A stretch of DNA of 64,000 bases from Anastrepha obliqua (taxonomy: Eukaryota; Arthropoda; Insecta; Diptera; Tephritidae). The stretch lies in NCBI RefSeq assembly GCF_027943255.1, contig NC_072896.1, positions 66,730,501 to 66,794,500 of the forward strand, given 5' to 3'. Positions 22,081 through 34,417 of this stretch are shown piece by piece. The position numbers and the translations under genes are program-made. Under the pieces are notes generated by a model, which searched no databases, was not told where the DNA came from, and worked only from the letters and a program-made list of their open reading frames with translations. Within the stretch, counting starts at the first letter, position 1; every line of letters starts with the position of its first letter.

Positions 22081-24600
22081 AACCAAACCTTATCAAACCT
22101 TACTGATCAGAAACCATAGTTATCGATATCGATTGTTCTCATGCAGCTGAAAAACACCCGACACATAAAGATATAGACAAAATAATAAAACCACCACATA
22201 CTGATATATTTATTTTTTTATTTGAATTAGTTTTTTTAAAAAAATACTTCATTCTAAATATATTTAATAATAATTTTCTCCATATAAAAAATGCTGTGTA
22301 TTCGTTTGTTTGGTACCAGTTTGTTGCTTTTAACATTTGTTCTGCTGAAGAAGAGGTTTTACTGCAAAATTTGTAAAATGCAATACTCAGTGATTCATTG
22401 AGTTCCGTACTCTTTATTATTGTTTTTTCTAATACAAAAACAATAACTTATATCTTCCCATCTGGTAGCATCTGGCAGCACCACAAAAAACGATCTGTCG
22501 TTGTTGTAAAATTCACATCCTCTTCCTCTTCTGCCTGACACTAACGAATAAAGCATGTTTTAAAAGTAAAACAGAGAAATTGAAGGTTGTAATTAGGCTA
22601 CGCATTCTTTAACCTGAACCTCCTTCAAAAATGCAACACGCGGAATCGAATGAATTTAAAACTTAAAAACTAAGAAATGCTATTAAGTGCTGTAGTTTTG
22701 AAAAGTGGTAGTGGCAAATAATGCCGCAGGTCCACTTGCAGAATTTTCTTGTTACTTGTTTTAAAATTATTTGCCTATGTTTGTAACCGTTAAAAAGTAC
22801 CTTGACAGCGAAAGTACGCCTCTGCTTAGCCCGATCACGCCAGATGTAGGGCTTTTAGCTTTAGCCTACTCATTCATTTCGAGTGATTTCGAGGTATTCA
22901 ACAACAAAAATTTTCAGCCATAGTAATGCTTAATGTTGAAAATAGACCCTATATACCCTGTATTCTTAATAACAATCATTCACATCAAATTCATTCACAA
23001 TTCACCTGCATAAATTCTCTATTCAAACTTCGACAATCAAATTTGCAAAATATCATTTCCGATGCCGCATTGGTATTAAAATTGCTTATGACGCCTTTGA
23101 ATTGTTAATTATGCACGCATCGGAAACCAAAGTATACAGTTACATGCATCACTCAATTGATTACAATTAAATTTATTCCGTCAATATTAGAAGATACGTA
23201 GGTATGCGTTTACATGTACACGTTACTAATTCAGCGCATCATGTCAATTATAATTGAACGGCAAATACTGTTTACATAATCCATAAGCAAAGCACACAAA
23301 AAGTTATAAATATGCAAGAGGTCGTCAAGCGACTCAAATGACCGAGAGGGTGGAGAGTCTACGCCAATAAATAGAAGCCCTGAGTGTACATTTTAGAGTA
23401 AGAAGAGGGCAGTGCTAGAGAGTAGCAGATGACCCAAACCCCAAAGAAACATTTATAGCTTTCGATTCGTACCAGCTGAAAGAGAATGAGGTAGAAAATA
23501 TTTCAATAATTTTACTTTGTTTAATTTTTTCACTCACTTCTTAGTTTCATAATTGTGCGCTCCCGTTTCTTTGACGTCGTTGGAAATCCTACAAAAATAT
23601 CATTAGTGGCAATGTTGTTGAAGAAACACGCGCCATTGACAGTCATCCATTGTGTTTGTCACCCCGCCCCAACTGATGTTGCTGACTGAATCATTCAAAC
23701 ACAAACACACACAAGCTTGGACAAATTATAATTTTGTGTAGTCCAATGGCAGCAGCACAATTGAGGCGTTTACGTGCTTTTTGGGTGAAACACATTGTTT
23801 GTTTTTTTGCAAAAATGTCTGCCCTTCATCAATGATGCTAGTCCAAAATATAAGGAAAGAAAATATAGACAAAAAATTCAGAAATGTTTTCACTTGTCTT
23901 GACTGCGGCTGACGTAAGCAACATTTCATGATTTTTTTTTTTGTTTTGTTTTTTAGGGCGACAAGCTTTTCTCGGGCAGCCGTTTGGCCTTGTGGCACAA
24001 AAAAGATACAAAAAGTATATATTTTTGTGGTACTTTTCTGAGGTTAGCTGTTAAGCAAACTTGTGGAAGGACATTTAGCTGCCACTTTAGAGCTGCTTTT
24101 GCTTTCTTTATTTATTCGCTTTCGCATCATTTTTTTAAGTTTTTGTTGTCATTTCAATACATTTTGTCTGCTTAACTGGCGCCAATAAATTTGCTGACTT
24201 TTTTTGTGTTTTGTGTTTTGTGTGAAAGCCTTGTAGCATAAATTTGTCATCTTCTTCGCCTTTAATGATGAATACAACTAGTACTCGCTTCTTCGAGAAT
24301 GAGGAAAACAAAAATATCTGGAGTAAGAACTGACACATTTTCAAATAGGAAGTGGGCCTTCAATTTAGTGAAAGTTCTCATAATGTGTCAAAAAGTGTAT
24401 TCGCAGGACTAGTCAATCGAATTTGTAATTATATCAGAGTGGTCCACAAGAGCTTGCAAATCGTAGAAAACAGACCCTACCCATTCTATGCATTGTAGTT
24501 TCACTTGTATGGCTAACAACCTGCACTCAATAATACCAGTGATATGCTATTAGTTTGATCCCAATAAAAAACATAAAACATCAAAAATAATCAGTCATTC
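22081..24600. other. Intergenic, no recognisable gene
   Basis: AT-rich non-coding DNA. Short open frames have no domain signature. No inverted-repeat element or RNA gene recognised. Confidence 0.5.
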
Positions 24601-25540
24601 AGCTATATAAAAGAAAGGGGGACTCTAGGGATATATGATATATTTTCGAAATTTTTTTTTGTGTTTCTTTTTTTTAACTAATGCAGTATCTGTTGCAGAA
24701 TTGAGAAAAAAAAGTGAGAGAAAAAAAGATTTTTCCATTTCAAAAAAATTACAAAATGTTTAAGGGTAAACATCTTGTTCCTTTAATTTTTTTAAAAATT
24801 TTGATTGATCGGCCCGGAAAAACGGTTCAGTGGATCAATCTAAAAATTTACAGGGTTATTAGGGATACATTAAGGTGAAAAAAACCCTGAAAACCGTTGC
24901 TCAATGCTCAATATTTGCGGTGATACAGCCGATTTTCCAAATCAAGAGAAAAATTCAATTTTTTCCACTTTTTGCAGGGAAGTACTGAAAGAAAAAAAAA
25001 ATTTCGCCGTGAAACGTCTACACGGAATTTTATGTGGAATTTATTGCAGATTCCAAAACCGTCCTCCCATTTCCGATGCGACCATTCGTTGTCGAGATAT
25101 CGCTGCTTGAGGACAAAAGGGTCCTTTCTTGTTCAATTCCGGATATCTCCGTGACACATGGACGTAGGAAGAATTTAAAAAAAGGAAAATGAAGCTGAAT
25201 AATCAGGCTTTCTGGTCCATATGATCGCTTTATCGAAAAAATTTTTTTCGAGCCCGTGGAGCCCAAGAAAGAAAGATAAAAATTTGGAAAATTTTTTTTT
25301 CGTCATACTTTTTCAGATTGCGTTGAAACCGTGGCCTGGCAAAATTTTTGCTCCACGGATTCGAAAAGTAGAGCCCTGGAGCTTCAAAATGCTTTTTTTA
25401 AATTTCTGGTACGATCATTTTTCACATAGATACAGTCCGTCAAAAAACCTGAAAAAATTTGAATTTTTTTCTTGCTCCCTTAATTTTTGTGAGGAGTGTA
25501 TTATTGGCAATGAAATCGCTCCTATTCAACATAAGTGAGA
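24601..25540. other. Homopolymer-rich segment with a near-perfect hairpin, unassigned
   Basis: Dense runs of T and A (poly-T of 8-10 bases recurs many times) alternate with mixed-sequence blocks, unlike the neighbouring DNA. A hairpin occurs at about 24795-24852: GATTGATC (24802-24809) pairs with GATCAATC (24833-24840), and the A/T-rich flanks extend the stem to about 16 bp with few mismatches. The texture resembles the interior of the MITEs at 15.6 and 28.5 kb, but no matching terminal repeats were found. Could be a decayed non-autonomous transposon. Confidence 0.3.
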
Positions 25541-26809
25541 TTCTGTGTACACTCACACGCCTCAGAATACGCTCAAAATATATTAGTCTTAGCAAAAGAG
25601 GTATTTATCTAGTTTGTTCTCACCAAATTCAATCGTTTACTGCAAAACACGAATAAATTGAAAAAAAAAAGATTCTCTATTTAAAATTCGCGGTTATATC
25701 GATTCCATAAATATGTTTTTTTAGATTCATAGTTAGATGGTTATTTGGATAAACTAACAAACCAAGAGATGGTCTTACATAAGCCACAGAGGTACCACAT
25801 ACCCCGAACTCTAATTACATTAACCAGCAATAAAGGTTTTTGTGTCTTGACGAACTAAATTAGTCTTTCCGGTTCGTTGTCATAGACTGCAAATGGTTGT
25901 GTTTTGCCTACTAACCTTCAGTATGCTAAGCATATACATAAGTAGACACCTCAAGCACTTTTCTTGCAGTTCACATTTTTTGCACATTTTGCTTTTTGCG
26001 AGTCACAATTTGAACGCATGGGCCAGCAAGAAGCAGAGCCCGGTCAGCATTCCTATTCGATTTTTTTTACGCGACAGTAGACATTCAGGTTGCTTAGAAC
26101 TGTTATTACATATTGTATATCAGATATTAAGCTTCATGTGGTTAAAAGTGTTTGCAAAAAATTCTAAATTTGTATGGAGACAAATCTTGCTTTTTGCTCT
26201 ATGATATTACACCATCCCGCAATGTATTGATTGCTTAAGACCATTTGGCCAACAATTCGACCCTTATAGTTCCACAATCAAAGCTTCACCTGATGGAGCT
26301 TTGTATGACTACTGGGTGTTTAATAAGCAACTCCCTAGAATGCAAGGTAAGATGCAACAAAAAACTGAAATACCCTAAATACTGAATGCAGTCCAATTTA
26401 ATTCATTTCAAATAAAGCTTAAGAACAATATTTAAAATCAAAACACTTTTTTTTGATCACATAAATATATTTTATTAATATATTTTAATGAGGGTACATA
26501 CCGAATCATAACAGCGCACCTGTAAGGACTAAGTGAGTTAGTCGTACATACCGACTACCACCTTAACCTATGTATATGCAGAACTAATCTAGAAAGTGAA
26601 CTTTGAGAAACCTGCGGTCAAAGCCTATATAACCAATATATATGCGAGAGAACATTTTGCAGAAAGCAGTGCATACTAAGCAGGAAATATATACTCATTC
26701 ACTAGCTTAACATGGGTAAAAGCGAGAAATCGTCAAGAAGCTTTCGGCGTACGGCATTCAGCAAGGGCATCTTCAATTTCATTACTAAAAATTTGTGTTT
26801 TGTTGCTTA
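25541..26809. other. Intergenic, no recognisable gene
   Basis: AT-rich, with no coding or element signal recognised. The start of the Helitron-like element marks its right edge. Confidence 0.5.
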
Positions 26810-28224
26810 TCTATACTAATATTATAAAGAGGAAAACTTTGTTTGTTTGTTTGGTTGTAATGAATAGGCTCAAAAACTACTAGACCGATTTTAAAAATTC
26901 TTTCACCATTCGAAAGCTACACTATCCACGAGTAACATGGATTATATTTTATTTTGGAAAAAAATAGGGTTCCGTAAGATATTTGGATTTTTCGGACACA
27001 AACTAAAAAATAATATAAAATAAAGTCAACTTTTTGTGTGTGTTCGCTAATCGGCCGTGTCTTTGCACCGAATTAAACCAAACTTACACACATTGTTAAG
27101 AAGGTATTGAAGATGGTTTCCGTATAGTTTGGATACCTATTGGTGGATAGGGCTCGAGATATAGGTCAAAACGTGGACCCGGGTAACCTTCGGATGTGTA
27201 TGTACAATATGGGTATCAAATGGAAGCTGTTGGTGAATGCTTCAGTTCAGAGTATTTTTCATACCGCTCTGTGAGTAGGGTCTCGAGATAGAGACTAAAA
27301 CGTGGACCCTAGAATGTGTTTGTACAATATGGATATCAAACTGAAGCTGTTGGTGAATGCTTTAGTACAGAGTATTTTTCATGCCGCTCCGTGACTGGAG
27401 TCTCGAGATATAGGTCAAAACGTGGACCCGGGTAACCTTTGGTTGTGTATGTACAATATGGGTATCAAATGAAAGCTGTTGATAAGTGCTTTAATACGGG
27501 GTAATTTTCATACCTATTGATGACTAGGGTCTGGAAATATATGCCAAAACGTGGACCCGCCGTGTCTTTGCACCGAATTAAACCAAACTTACGCACATTG
27601 TTAAGTAAGTATTGAAAATGGGTTTCGTAAATTTTGGTTGTAATTCGGAGCACTGGCGACGGGTACAGCGTTCTTTGGAACCAGCCATAATGTCGCTTAG
27701 TTTTTTAACGCTTGGGGCGGAACTGAACTGTCAAATTGACAGTGTGAGTTACAATGTGTCAATATTTCTTTCTGATTTGGATGCCATAAGGAAAAAACGT
27801 GTGTGCAACATGTAAAAATTGTTTGTGCATTTTTTTGGAGTGGATTTTGGAACAGTGAATAATTTCTTACGAAATTTGAGAATTTAATGTGAAATCCGAA
27901 TGAAATTATGTGTTCGTGCTCCAATGCTTAATAAAACATATAAATTGAAACGAAAAATTCATGGATGATCAGGAAAAAAGACGATTGTTTCTTAGTTATT
28001 CATATGCGTTGATTTGAAATTTAAAAACAATCTTCTTTTTTCCTGATTTTCAATTTATATTTTATATTTACTCAAAAACAAATAGAAAAACAAGAAATAT
28101 TGTTTATGCCAAAGCGCTTGAATAAAGAATAAAGAAATAAATAATATGAAAACCATATATTTTCTGTTCTAAACCATATCTATTCTATTTTAGTGTGCCC
28201 AGCGAAGGGGGCCGGGCTTGCTAG
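26810..28224 (+). mobile_element. Non-autonomous Helitron-like element
   Basis: Begins TCTATACTAATATTATAAAG (26810-26829) and ends GGGCCGGGCTTGCTAG (28209-28224). The start with TC, the end with CTAG (a CTRR end), and the GC-rich hairpin just inside the 3' end (GCCC at about 28197-28200 pairing with GGGC at 28213-28217) are Helitron features. The insertion point lies between A and T (TTA before, T after), with no target duplication and no terminal inverted repeats, also as expected. It contains no Rep/helicase coding sequence, so it would have depended on an autonomous Helitron. The interior carries a minisatellite and a larger direct repeat. Confidence 0.75.
27190..27560. repeat. Minisatellite inside the Helitron-like element, about 120-129 bp period
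   Basis: Three successive units, each beginning near TGTACAATATG (27201, 27321, 27450), so the spacings are 120 and 129 bp. Shared blocks include ATCAAA, GAAAGCTGTTG or its variants, GAGTATTTTTCAT, GGGTCTCGAGATA and AAAACGTGGACCC. A partial unit precedes at about 27125. Separately, the block GTGTCTTTGCACCGAATTAA is repeated at about 27057 and 27560, bracketing the array. Confidence 0.85.
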
Positions 28225-28540
28225 TTAAGCTATATAACTAATGTCGGTGGGCGTTTCGGACAGATTCTTTAAAGGCAGTAAAATCGATTCTGAGTGCAAT
28301 CGATGTACATAATGGAACACATAAGGAGTTACCTTCATGAAAATACTTAATCGGATTAGAAACCAGAGATAAATTCCCTGGTAGAGGTGCCATTTCTTAA
28401 TTGAAAGGGCTACAGTGGAAGAGCAAGTGTTTTCTTTTCGTATCTCTCACTGCTCTCTCTCTCTCTCTTTTCACGCTCTTTTTCTATTTCATTCTGTAAT
28501 TTGATTAGGTCATAAAAATATTAAAAAATATTTTCCTTAA

Positions 28541-29296
28541 GGTACTTGACCACCTTATAAGTTTCAAAAAATTAAATTTTTTTTTTTTTACATTTTTTCA
28601 ATCCTTATACTTTTAAAAATCATCACCTGAAACTGTTTTTTTAAATTCGAATTCTAACAAAGTGAAATCAGTGAAAATGTGCAGGCGCATCCTGCACTCA
28701 TTACTTGCTGACTCAGCGGAAAGAAAATAGCAAGTTTTAACTTTAAACGCGTTTTTCCAGAAATTACTTTTTTTCGAATAGCGGACACTTTATCTCCGAA
28801 ACTACTTAGCCGATTTTAATGATTTTGGTCTTGTTTTATTTGTTAAGATGTTTTGTATGCCAATTTACCACATTTTTGCAAAAAAAAAGTTAATAAAGTA
28901 TTGCTTTTTAAGCATAACATTGTGAAAAACAGGGGTGTTTTCTTAACTTTTTTTCAAACATCCGCCATTTTTTTATTATTTTTTTTTTTGTCAGTTTGTG
29001 GTAAATTCTCACGCAAGGAACCTTCCTTTTGAAAATTTTGTTTCTCTCTTTTGTTTTAGAATTACCATTTCTAAGATTAACTGTCCGCCGCAAGACATGA
29101 TTTTCTTCAGGCCTCGACTTTGGCGCCTCCTGGATATATGTTAAAAAAAGAAATTTTAATAAATCAATTTTTTTTGTATTATATAAGCTCTAAATAAAAA
29201 TTAAAAAAAAAATTTATTTTAATATATTATACAGAACATGAAAAAAAAATTATTGAATATGTTGTACTTTTTAGCTTTCCAAGGTGGTCAAGTACC
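28541..29296. mobile_element. TTAA-flanked MITE, second family
   Basis: Perfect 16-bp terminal inverted repeats: GGTACTTGACCACCTT at 28541-28556 and its reverse complement at 29281-29296. TTAA lies directly outside both ends (28537-28540 and 29297-29300). The 756-bp interior is AT-rich and non-coding. TTAA target site plus TIR again indicates the piggyBac mode of transposition. The TIR sequence differs from that of the 15.6-kb MITE. Confidence 0.88.
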
Positions 29297-29399
29297 TTAA
29301 GACATAGCGGCGCATTATTATTGATTGACTGTTTGTGCACTGCGACCTGAATAGATCTATTGTGCACACATGTAGCCTACTCGAATAGTTTTAAGCCAC

Positions 29400-29960
29400 T
29401 AATAAATCCTAAAAGTGTTGTAGGCTACCAGGAGGTTTGGATTTATAGTCCCATTTCCCAGGTAATTTAGTCTGCGTCGTGCCACTGCTGGGCAGTCGCA
29501 TAGAACGTGTTCTGCTGTTTCTTGTGCCTCTTTGCAGAGTCTGCAAAAATCGTTTTCTATCACACCTATCTTCTTCATGTGATAATTAAGTTTACAATGC
29601 CCTGTTAGTAGTTCAGTGTAATATAAAGTTTCATTTCCTTTCTGCTTAGCTATCCAGCGATTCTAAAGCTGCTTGACTGTCAGAGAGAATGTTAATATTG
29701 GCACCGCGCGTGCGTCTCCGTAGACATTCTCCGTCTGGAAAATGGAAGTGGTTTTTCCCATTGCAACTGCTTTTTTGAAATGAGGTCCGACAATTCCAGC
29801 CCCGGCACTACCGTCTTCCATTTTGGACCCATCAGTATATGTATATTTCATTGTTTCTCCACGCTGAGCGGACATTAATGACCACTTTGAATTTCTTGGA
29901 GAATTCTAATTTCCTTTCCATCTTGTCGTCAGCTGTCAGGCACGGAGATTTCAGGATTGA
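29400..29960 (-). pseudogene. RNase H-type LINE, C-terminal ORF2 scrap
   Basis: Minus strand. The RNase H domain starts with YTYTDGSKMEDGSAGAGIVG (TDGSK holds the first catalytic Asp; about 29790-29850). Downstream, after frame breaks, come LTGHCKLNYHMKKIGVIEND (about 29550-29610), CRLCKEAQETAEHVLCDCPA (a CCHC-like zinc segment) and a terminal LNYLGN. The order RNase H, LTGH motif, Cys/His segment is that of I/R1-superfamily LINE ORF2 C-termini. Endonuclease and reverse transcriptase are missing, as expected for a 5'-truncated or decayed copy. Confidence 0.8.
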
Positions 29961-32532
29961 ACTCATAGCGGCACATATTTGCATATGAGATTTACAGACA
30001 ATTTGCATGTTTATTTACAAAACGTGACGCAGTTTGCATGAAGTTAAGTAAGTTACGTATACGCAGTGTACGGCGCCATCACCAAACTGGTGTTTTATAA
30101 ATATTCACTATTGTGGCATTCAACCTTAATCACGCCGACTATGCAAATGAATGCGAAAATAAAATAAAAGAATTTATTCGCTGACATGAATACTAATGAA
30201 CTGCTTAGCAAATATAATGAAAATGGATGCGTTTTAAAAAAAGCTGAAAGATTAGAATGCGATAAAAGATTATATGAATTGTTGTGGTCCTCAAGTAAAA
30301 TTCGGTGTTTTGAAAAATCAAAACTATTTATATAACGGTGTATTAAACTAAGTACAATTTATAGCTTGATAGAAATAGTTACGGTTTTTTTATTCCGTTC
30401 AGAGTTATGATTGCAAGAGCGCAGGGGGAATATAGGCTGTGTGATATGTGTCCAGCCTACAAATTGCGTACATCTAAAACACTAGGAAAATCTTGAAAGG
30501 TGATTTTTTTATGTCATACAAATACATTATTTTTAAATGCGCAATAACATAAGGTAATAAAACGTATAGCCACAAAACATAACAAAACATATTGGAAAAT
30601 AGCAATTGATCAACGCCTTGTTGGACACCGTAAACAGCACCTGCATTACATCCGTATCGCCAAGCAAAACAAAGATTATTATCTTGTATTTGTAATTGTA
30701 TTGATTGAATTGATTCATAAATTCCTAACTGGTGAGAATGTCGAGACATCGACCTTCATCAATCATCGACATCGATCAACCTTCAACGGTTGTTCAGCAA
30801 AACTTTGTACTACACCAGCAATATTCTCTGCAAGACTTCAAGTTTCTGGTCTGCCAGTCCATTTTCTATCTTCAACAGAACCAGTTTCTTGAATTTGCTC
30901 CTCAATCTTCGGATTGTCGACTCATCCGGACGATTATTTCCACAAAAAAAAAGTAAGAATCCATGGTTAAAATTATACATCTGTCTACTTGACAAATGAC
31001 AACGACCTCCTAAAAGGTACCGTCTAGGAAAAAAATTAAATTTGGAAGGAAAGAAATTTTTCAAATTTTATTTCCTGATATAAAGGAACTAAGATATTCA
31101 CATTCAATTTGCTCTATCCAAATTTATTTTGTAACATTGAATTCAGAAAGCCTTTTTTAAAAACATTGATAAGAAATTTTCTTTGTTATTTAATAAGAAA
31201 ATGCACAGAACCTTCTCATGGAACTACAACTTTCATATAATTCCAAGCAAATAATCAGTCACTCACATCACACAGATGCAATTTGAATAAATAAAATTCA
31301 CGCTAAATAGTAATGAAATGCAAACTGCAAAAATGCGTTGATTTTTCACCAAAACAAATAAAACACTGCCAAGCAACGAAAAGAGATCAAATAGTTGGCA
31401 TTAGCGAAAACAAAATCTCACCAAAAACTTTTTAAATGCCAATAAAGTTTAGTCCACAACAAACAAGCAAACTATGTGCTCATATGTATGGCAGAAAAAG
31501 GCGAACGGGACCATAAAAAAGTAGGGCGAATAAAAACGTTTTTCCTAAATTCCCTTCAAGCATTGCGCGCTTCACATAATCATATATTTAAACTTTTGCG
31601 GAAAGGGCGAAATGAAAAATAGAATTTTTTTTTACAAAGGGAAGACAATGAAAGAAGTGGGGAAATAAATGCAATAAACGCAAACAAAAACAAAATACGA
31701 AAAACTTGCTGATACACATTTAATAACCAAAGAAATGTATGTAAAAGGAAGCAACCACGCAGGCATATTCATACGTATATGTACACATGTAGGTATGTAA
31801 GCTTCGTTAGTTGCACTTAACAGTAAATGCCTTTCATTTTGGCTTGTAACAAACCAAAATTGTTTGGTCGCTGGTCTTGTGGTTGCGAATAAAGGACCAC
31901 AAGAATGTTTTGCTGGTCAGAAAAACGAAAAAAAGCCAGAGCAAAAATTGAAAAAATAATAGCAAACAAATTTCAGTTGCGTGAACTGTTGGTTGTTTTT
32001 TTTTCGTTAAAAGGAAACAAGTTCTTAATTATGAAATACCTATGGCTAAATGTGGGAATTTTTTAAATGCCCTAATATATAGTATACTTTTTTTAAAGAA
32101 GAGCTGAGATATTGGCTTGTGTAGTATATCAGATTTTTTAGCATTTCACTATGAAACCAAAGTTTGTGAGTTTTAAGTGAGTAATTTCAGATGTTTGTAC
32201 GTGCGCTTTCCGTCCGATCGGACATCACATTCTCACGCATGTAAGTAGCCACGAGCGTGGGGGCTAGCTAACAGGTGAATTTAATTGTTCATCAAATGTT
32301 TATTTCAATAAATTAATCGAATCGTTTGCTGTTTGGCATGTGGTGCTGTCCTACTATAAATAAATGTCTGTAGTATTGGTGCCTTTTAATTGAGGCACGA
32401 ACAAATTAGTATTAGGTATCTGTTAAGTTATAATTTTTAAAAGCGCCAATATACTCCTTGGTGAAAAATTGGACCAATAACAACTTTTAATGCAATTTGG
32501 AATTTGTATTCAATTTTGACAATATCTTTATA
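29961..32532. other. Intergenic, no recognisable gene
   Basis: AT-rich non-coding DNA. A cluster of overlapping short frames at 30700-31064 on both strands shows no domain motifs. Nothing else recognised. Confidence 0.5.
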
Positions 32533-33610
32533 TTTATCTTTATCTTTATCTTTATCTTTATCTTTATCTTTATCTTTATCTTTATCTTTATCTTTATCTT
32601 TATCTTTATCTTTATCTTTATCTTTATCTTTATCTTTATCTTTATCTTTATCTTTATCTTTATCTTTATCTTTATCTTTATCTTTATCTTTATCTTTATC
32701 TTTATCTTTATCTTTATCTTTATCTTTATCTTTATCTTTATCTTTATCTTTATCTTTATCTTTATCTTTATCTTTATCTTTATCTTTATCTTTATCTTTA
32801 TCTTTATCTTTATCTTTATCTTTATCTTTATCTTTATCTTTATCTTTATCTTTATCTTTATCTTTATCTTTATCTTTATCTTTATCTTTATCTTTATCTT
32901 TATCTTTATCTTTATCTTTATCTTTATCTTTATCTTTATCTTTATCTTTATCTTTATCTTTATCTTTATCTTTATCTTTATCTTTATCTTTATCTTTATC
33001 TTTATCTTTATCTTTATCTTTATCTTTATCTTTATCTTTATCTTTATCTTTATCTTTATCTTTATCTTTATCTTTATCTTTATCTTTATCTTTATCTTTA
33101 TCTTTATCTTTATCTTTATCTTTATCTTTATCTTTATCTTTATCTTTATCTTTATCTTTATCTTTATCTTTATCTTTATCTTTATCTTTATCTTTATCTT
33201 TATCTTTATCTTTATCTTTATCTTTATCTTTATCTTTATCTTTATCTTTATCTTTATCTTTATCTTTATCTTTATCTTTATCTTTATCTTTATCTTTATC
33301 TTTATCTTTATCTTTATCTTTATCTTTATCTTTATCTTTATCTTTATCTTTATCTTTATCTTTATCTTTATCTTTATCTTTATCTTTATCTTTATCTTTA
33401 TCTTTATCTTTATCTTTATCTTTATCTTTATCTTTATCTTTATCTTTATCTTTATCTTTATCTTTATCTTTATCTTTATCTTTATCTTTATCTTTATCTT
33501 TATCTTTATCTTTATCTTTATCTTTATCTTTATCTTTATCTTTATCTTTATCTTTATCTTTATCTTTATCTTTATCTTTATCTCTATCTCTATCTCTATC
33601 TTTATCTTTA
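32533..33610. repeat. (TTTATC)n hexanucleotide array, about 180 copies
   Basis: An almost uninterrupted TTTATC repeat of about 1.08 kb. The only clear variants are three TCTCTA-type units near 33581-33600, close to the right end, and a TATATT imperfection at the left edge. On the minus strand each period contains AGATAA, which fits the WGATAR consensus of GATA-family transcription factors, so the array presents about 180 such motifs at 6-bp spacing. Two long open frames across it (repeating Phe-Ile and Leu-Ser) are artefacts of the repeat. The purity suggests recent expansion; the true length in the genome could differ because assemblies handle such arrays poorly. Confidence 0.98.
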
Positions 33611-34417
33611 TTGTTATATAGGAATAGTATATCCTCCCCTCTACTAGGAGTGCCCTATTTACGCTTATTAAAAATAGTGCTGATTAAAAAAGTAATTTTA
33701 GAACATCCACTTATTAAGGTAATTAAATTACAGCACTAAGTCAGCATTTTTACATGCATAGCGCTCATCATGCACACAAATGAATAAGCATTTATTAAAA
33801 TTATCTATGTGTTTGAGTTTTACCAACTATTGTATGTACAACAGAAACTAATATAAATATAATCTAGTAAATATTTTAAACATAATAACAACCAGAAATA
33901 GCAATATAAAATGTAAATGATACAAAAAGTTAAATGATTTGCCAAGCGACCACGAACCAAATGCCACCCGAATTAGAGGCTGGTAGTAAAAAGGTATTCA
34001 AAGTTAACCCTCATGCGATGTTCAAAAAATCACCCATAATATGGTCCTGCGTGAAATTTCATTCATTTAGAATTTAAAGATTGAATGCAAAAAAAGTTTA
34101 CTTTTGTAAAAATAACATTTATTTTATTTACTTAAACGAAATTAAATTGATTTAAATAAAGTTGTTTGATCTTGCCATAGCTGCCACACAAAGAGCACAC
34201 ATACATGCCACAACCAAAGTTAATCCTGATATCTTTACACCGGGCTTCGATGGTACACATAGATTTCTTGAAAGGCACCCGCCACAAAAGGCAACAGATG
34301 TGCATCGTTTCACTTTATGCTTTAATTGCTGCTAACATAAATTTCTTTCATAAAATCTGATAATAAAAGTTAGTAATTTCAATGTATCTTTCAAAATGGT
34401 AGAGCAAACAGTTGGTC
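33611..34417. other. Intergenic, no recognisable gene
   Basis: AT-rich, with no coding or element signal recognised. Confidence 0.5.

Noticed and set aside
22139..22336. Membrane-like minus-strand frame
   Set aside because: Composition-driven by AT-rich DNA, with no supporting motif.
26640..29300. A CRISPR-like array
   Set aside because: The 120-129-bp units are tandem minisatellite repeats inside a Helitron-like element, without short repeats separated by unique spacers.
32497..33739. Two very long open frames coding repeating Phe-Ile or Leu-Ser
   Set aside because: They are translations of the TTTATC hexanucleotide array; a 6-bp repeat without stop codons stays open in these frames by arithmetic.
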